In this document: in pieces, positions 8,511 to 8,806 of the stretch | How positions within the stretch are numbered: the stretch's first letter is position 1 | Layout of the letters: the number at the start of each line of letters is the position of its first letter | Assembly: GCA_003023125.1 (NCBI GenBank) | Contig: PXSY01000090.1 | Location: 1 to 8,806 of the forward strand | Source of the DNA: Bacteroidetes bacterium QH_10_64_19 | GTDB lineage: Bacteria > Bacteroidota > Rhodothermia > Rhodothermales > Salinibacteraceae | Length of the DNA stretch: 8,806 bases | Reading direction: 5' to 3' | The notes under the pieces: generated by a model | What the model was told of the DNA's origin: nothing | Databases searched by the model: none | The model's input: only the letters and a program-made list of their open reading frames with translations | Program-made: the position numbers and the translations under genes

Positions 8511-8526
8511 TACGAAATGCGCAATA
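8499..8526. repeat. 7-bp tandem repeat array B (consensus CGCAATA, plus strand)
   Basis: Four contiguous heptamers: CGGAGTA (8499), CGCAATA (8506), CGAAATG (8513) and CGCAATA (8520). The consensus differs from array A, but the 35 bp between the arrays (8464-8498) is exactly five heptads. A small palindrome with a 6-bp stem and 4-nt loop (8480-8495) lies in that spacer. Together the arrays make a roughly 105-bp repeat block between mutY and the upstream gene. Confidence 0.75.
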
Positions 8527-8587
8527 GCCGAAAATCTGGGGCACTCGCTTCAGAAGCGGACGGCCGGGTGGGGAGCCACGGCGTTCG

Positions 8588-8806
8588 TCAGGATTGGAGA
8601 TCGATCCGGAGGACGAGGGTGTCGGCAGGGGCGTCGGGGGACTGGGTTTGGAGGAGCGCTTCGTGGATGCCCGGGTCTGTGCCGCGGGGGATCCAGGTAA
8701 ACGAGCGTCCGGCCACGCCGCTTAGGGCTGGGCCGCGGAGGAGGGTGTAGCGCTCCACCGGCTGCCCGCCCACCTCGGCCGGCAGCGATAGAATAAGCGA
8801 GGTCTC
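8588..8806 (-). CDS. C-terminal end of an unrecognised protein, cut by the right edge
   Basis: The minus-strand frame is open from the window edge at 8806 to TGA at 8588-8590, giving the last 72 residues of a longer protein. The visible part reads SLILSLPAEVGGQPVERYTL, then RSFTWIPRGTDPG, and ends LVLRIDLQS. The alternation of hydrophobic and polar residues suggests a beta-rich end. No family is recognised. An internal GTG at 8773 could start a 61-residue protein, but the open frame continuing to the edge makes a longer gene more likely. It lies upstream of mutY on the same strand, separated by the heptamer repeat block. Confidence 0.55.
   Translation of the reverse strand, partial: ETSLILSLPAEVGGQPVERYTLLRGPALSGVAGRSFTWIPRGTDPGIHEALLQTQSPDAPADTLVLRIDLQS

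Noticed and set aside
8422..8526. CRISPR array
   Set aside because: Units are 7 bp and contiguous, with no spacers of CRISPR length and no cas genes nearby.

Overview
The window looks like chromosomal DNA of a GC-rich, extremely halophilic member of the Bacteroidota/Rhodothermota side of the tree, most like Salinibacter. The reasons are indirect: the predicted cytosolic proteins (GltX, GroES, GroEL, MutY) are rich in Asp and Glu, the GroEL tail is a long Gly/Met repeat, and the starts I checked (gltX, groEL and the two membrane-protein genes) have no clear Shine-Dalgarno sequence, as is usual in the FCB group. Genus placement is inference; I could run no search.

Layout, left to right. (1) A minus-strand lipoprotein peptidyl-prolyl isomerase with two parvulin domains, cut by the left edge (1-981). 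(2) A divergent intergenic region with a strong symmetric operator-like element around 1057-1086 and small GC hairpins, leading to gltX (1338-2810, glutamyl-tRNA synthetase). (3) Directly behind gltX, a nucleoside hydrolase gene broken by an internal deletion and frame change (2826-3667). (4) A strong bidirectional terminator (3752-3790) between this gene and the converging groESL operon. (5) groEL (3857-5490, minus), which also carries a short internal deletion with a frame change near 4103, and intact groES (5588-5878, minus). Upstream of groES lies a perfect CIRCE-type inverted repeat, the HrcA heat-shock operator, and a second perfect inverted repeat further upstream. (6) Two small plus-strand membrane protein genes: a DUF2085-type protein with four cysteines (6155-6640) and an unrecognised Gly-rich multi-pass protein (6760-7275). 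(7) mutY (7290-8510, minus), converging on the previous gene. Its 5' end runs into a C12 homopolymer and two arrays of 7-bp repeats, so its true start is uncertain. (8) The C-terminal end of an unrecognised minus-strand gene cut by the right edge (8588-8806).

The genes are mainly housekeeping: translation (gltX), protein folding (PPIase in the envelope, GroES/GroEL in the cytosol), oxidative-damage repair (mutY) and nucleoside salvage (broken). I see no mobile element, phage, CRISPR array or defence system. The points most worth a second look are the two internal deletions in neighbouring genes, one of them in a normally essential chaperonin; the heptamer/homopolymer repeat block at the start of mutY; the variant CIRCE with a second operator-like repeat upstream; and the alternating half-site element between the PPIase gene and gltX.
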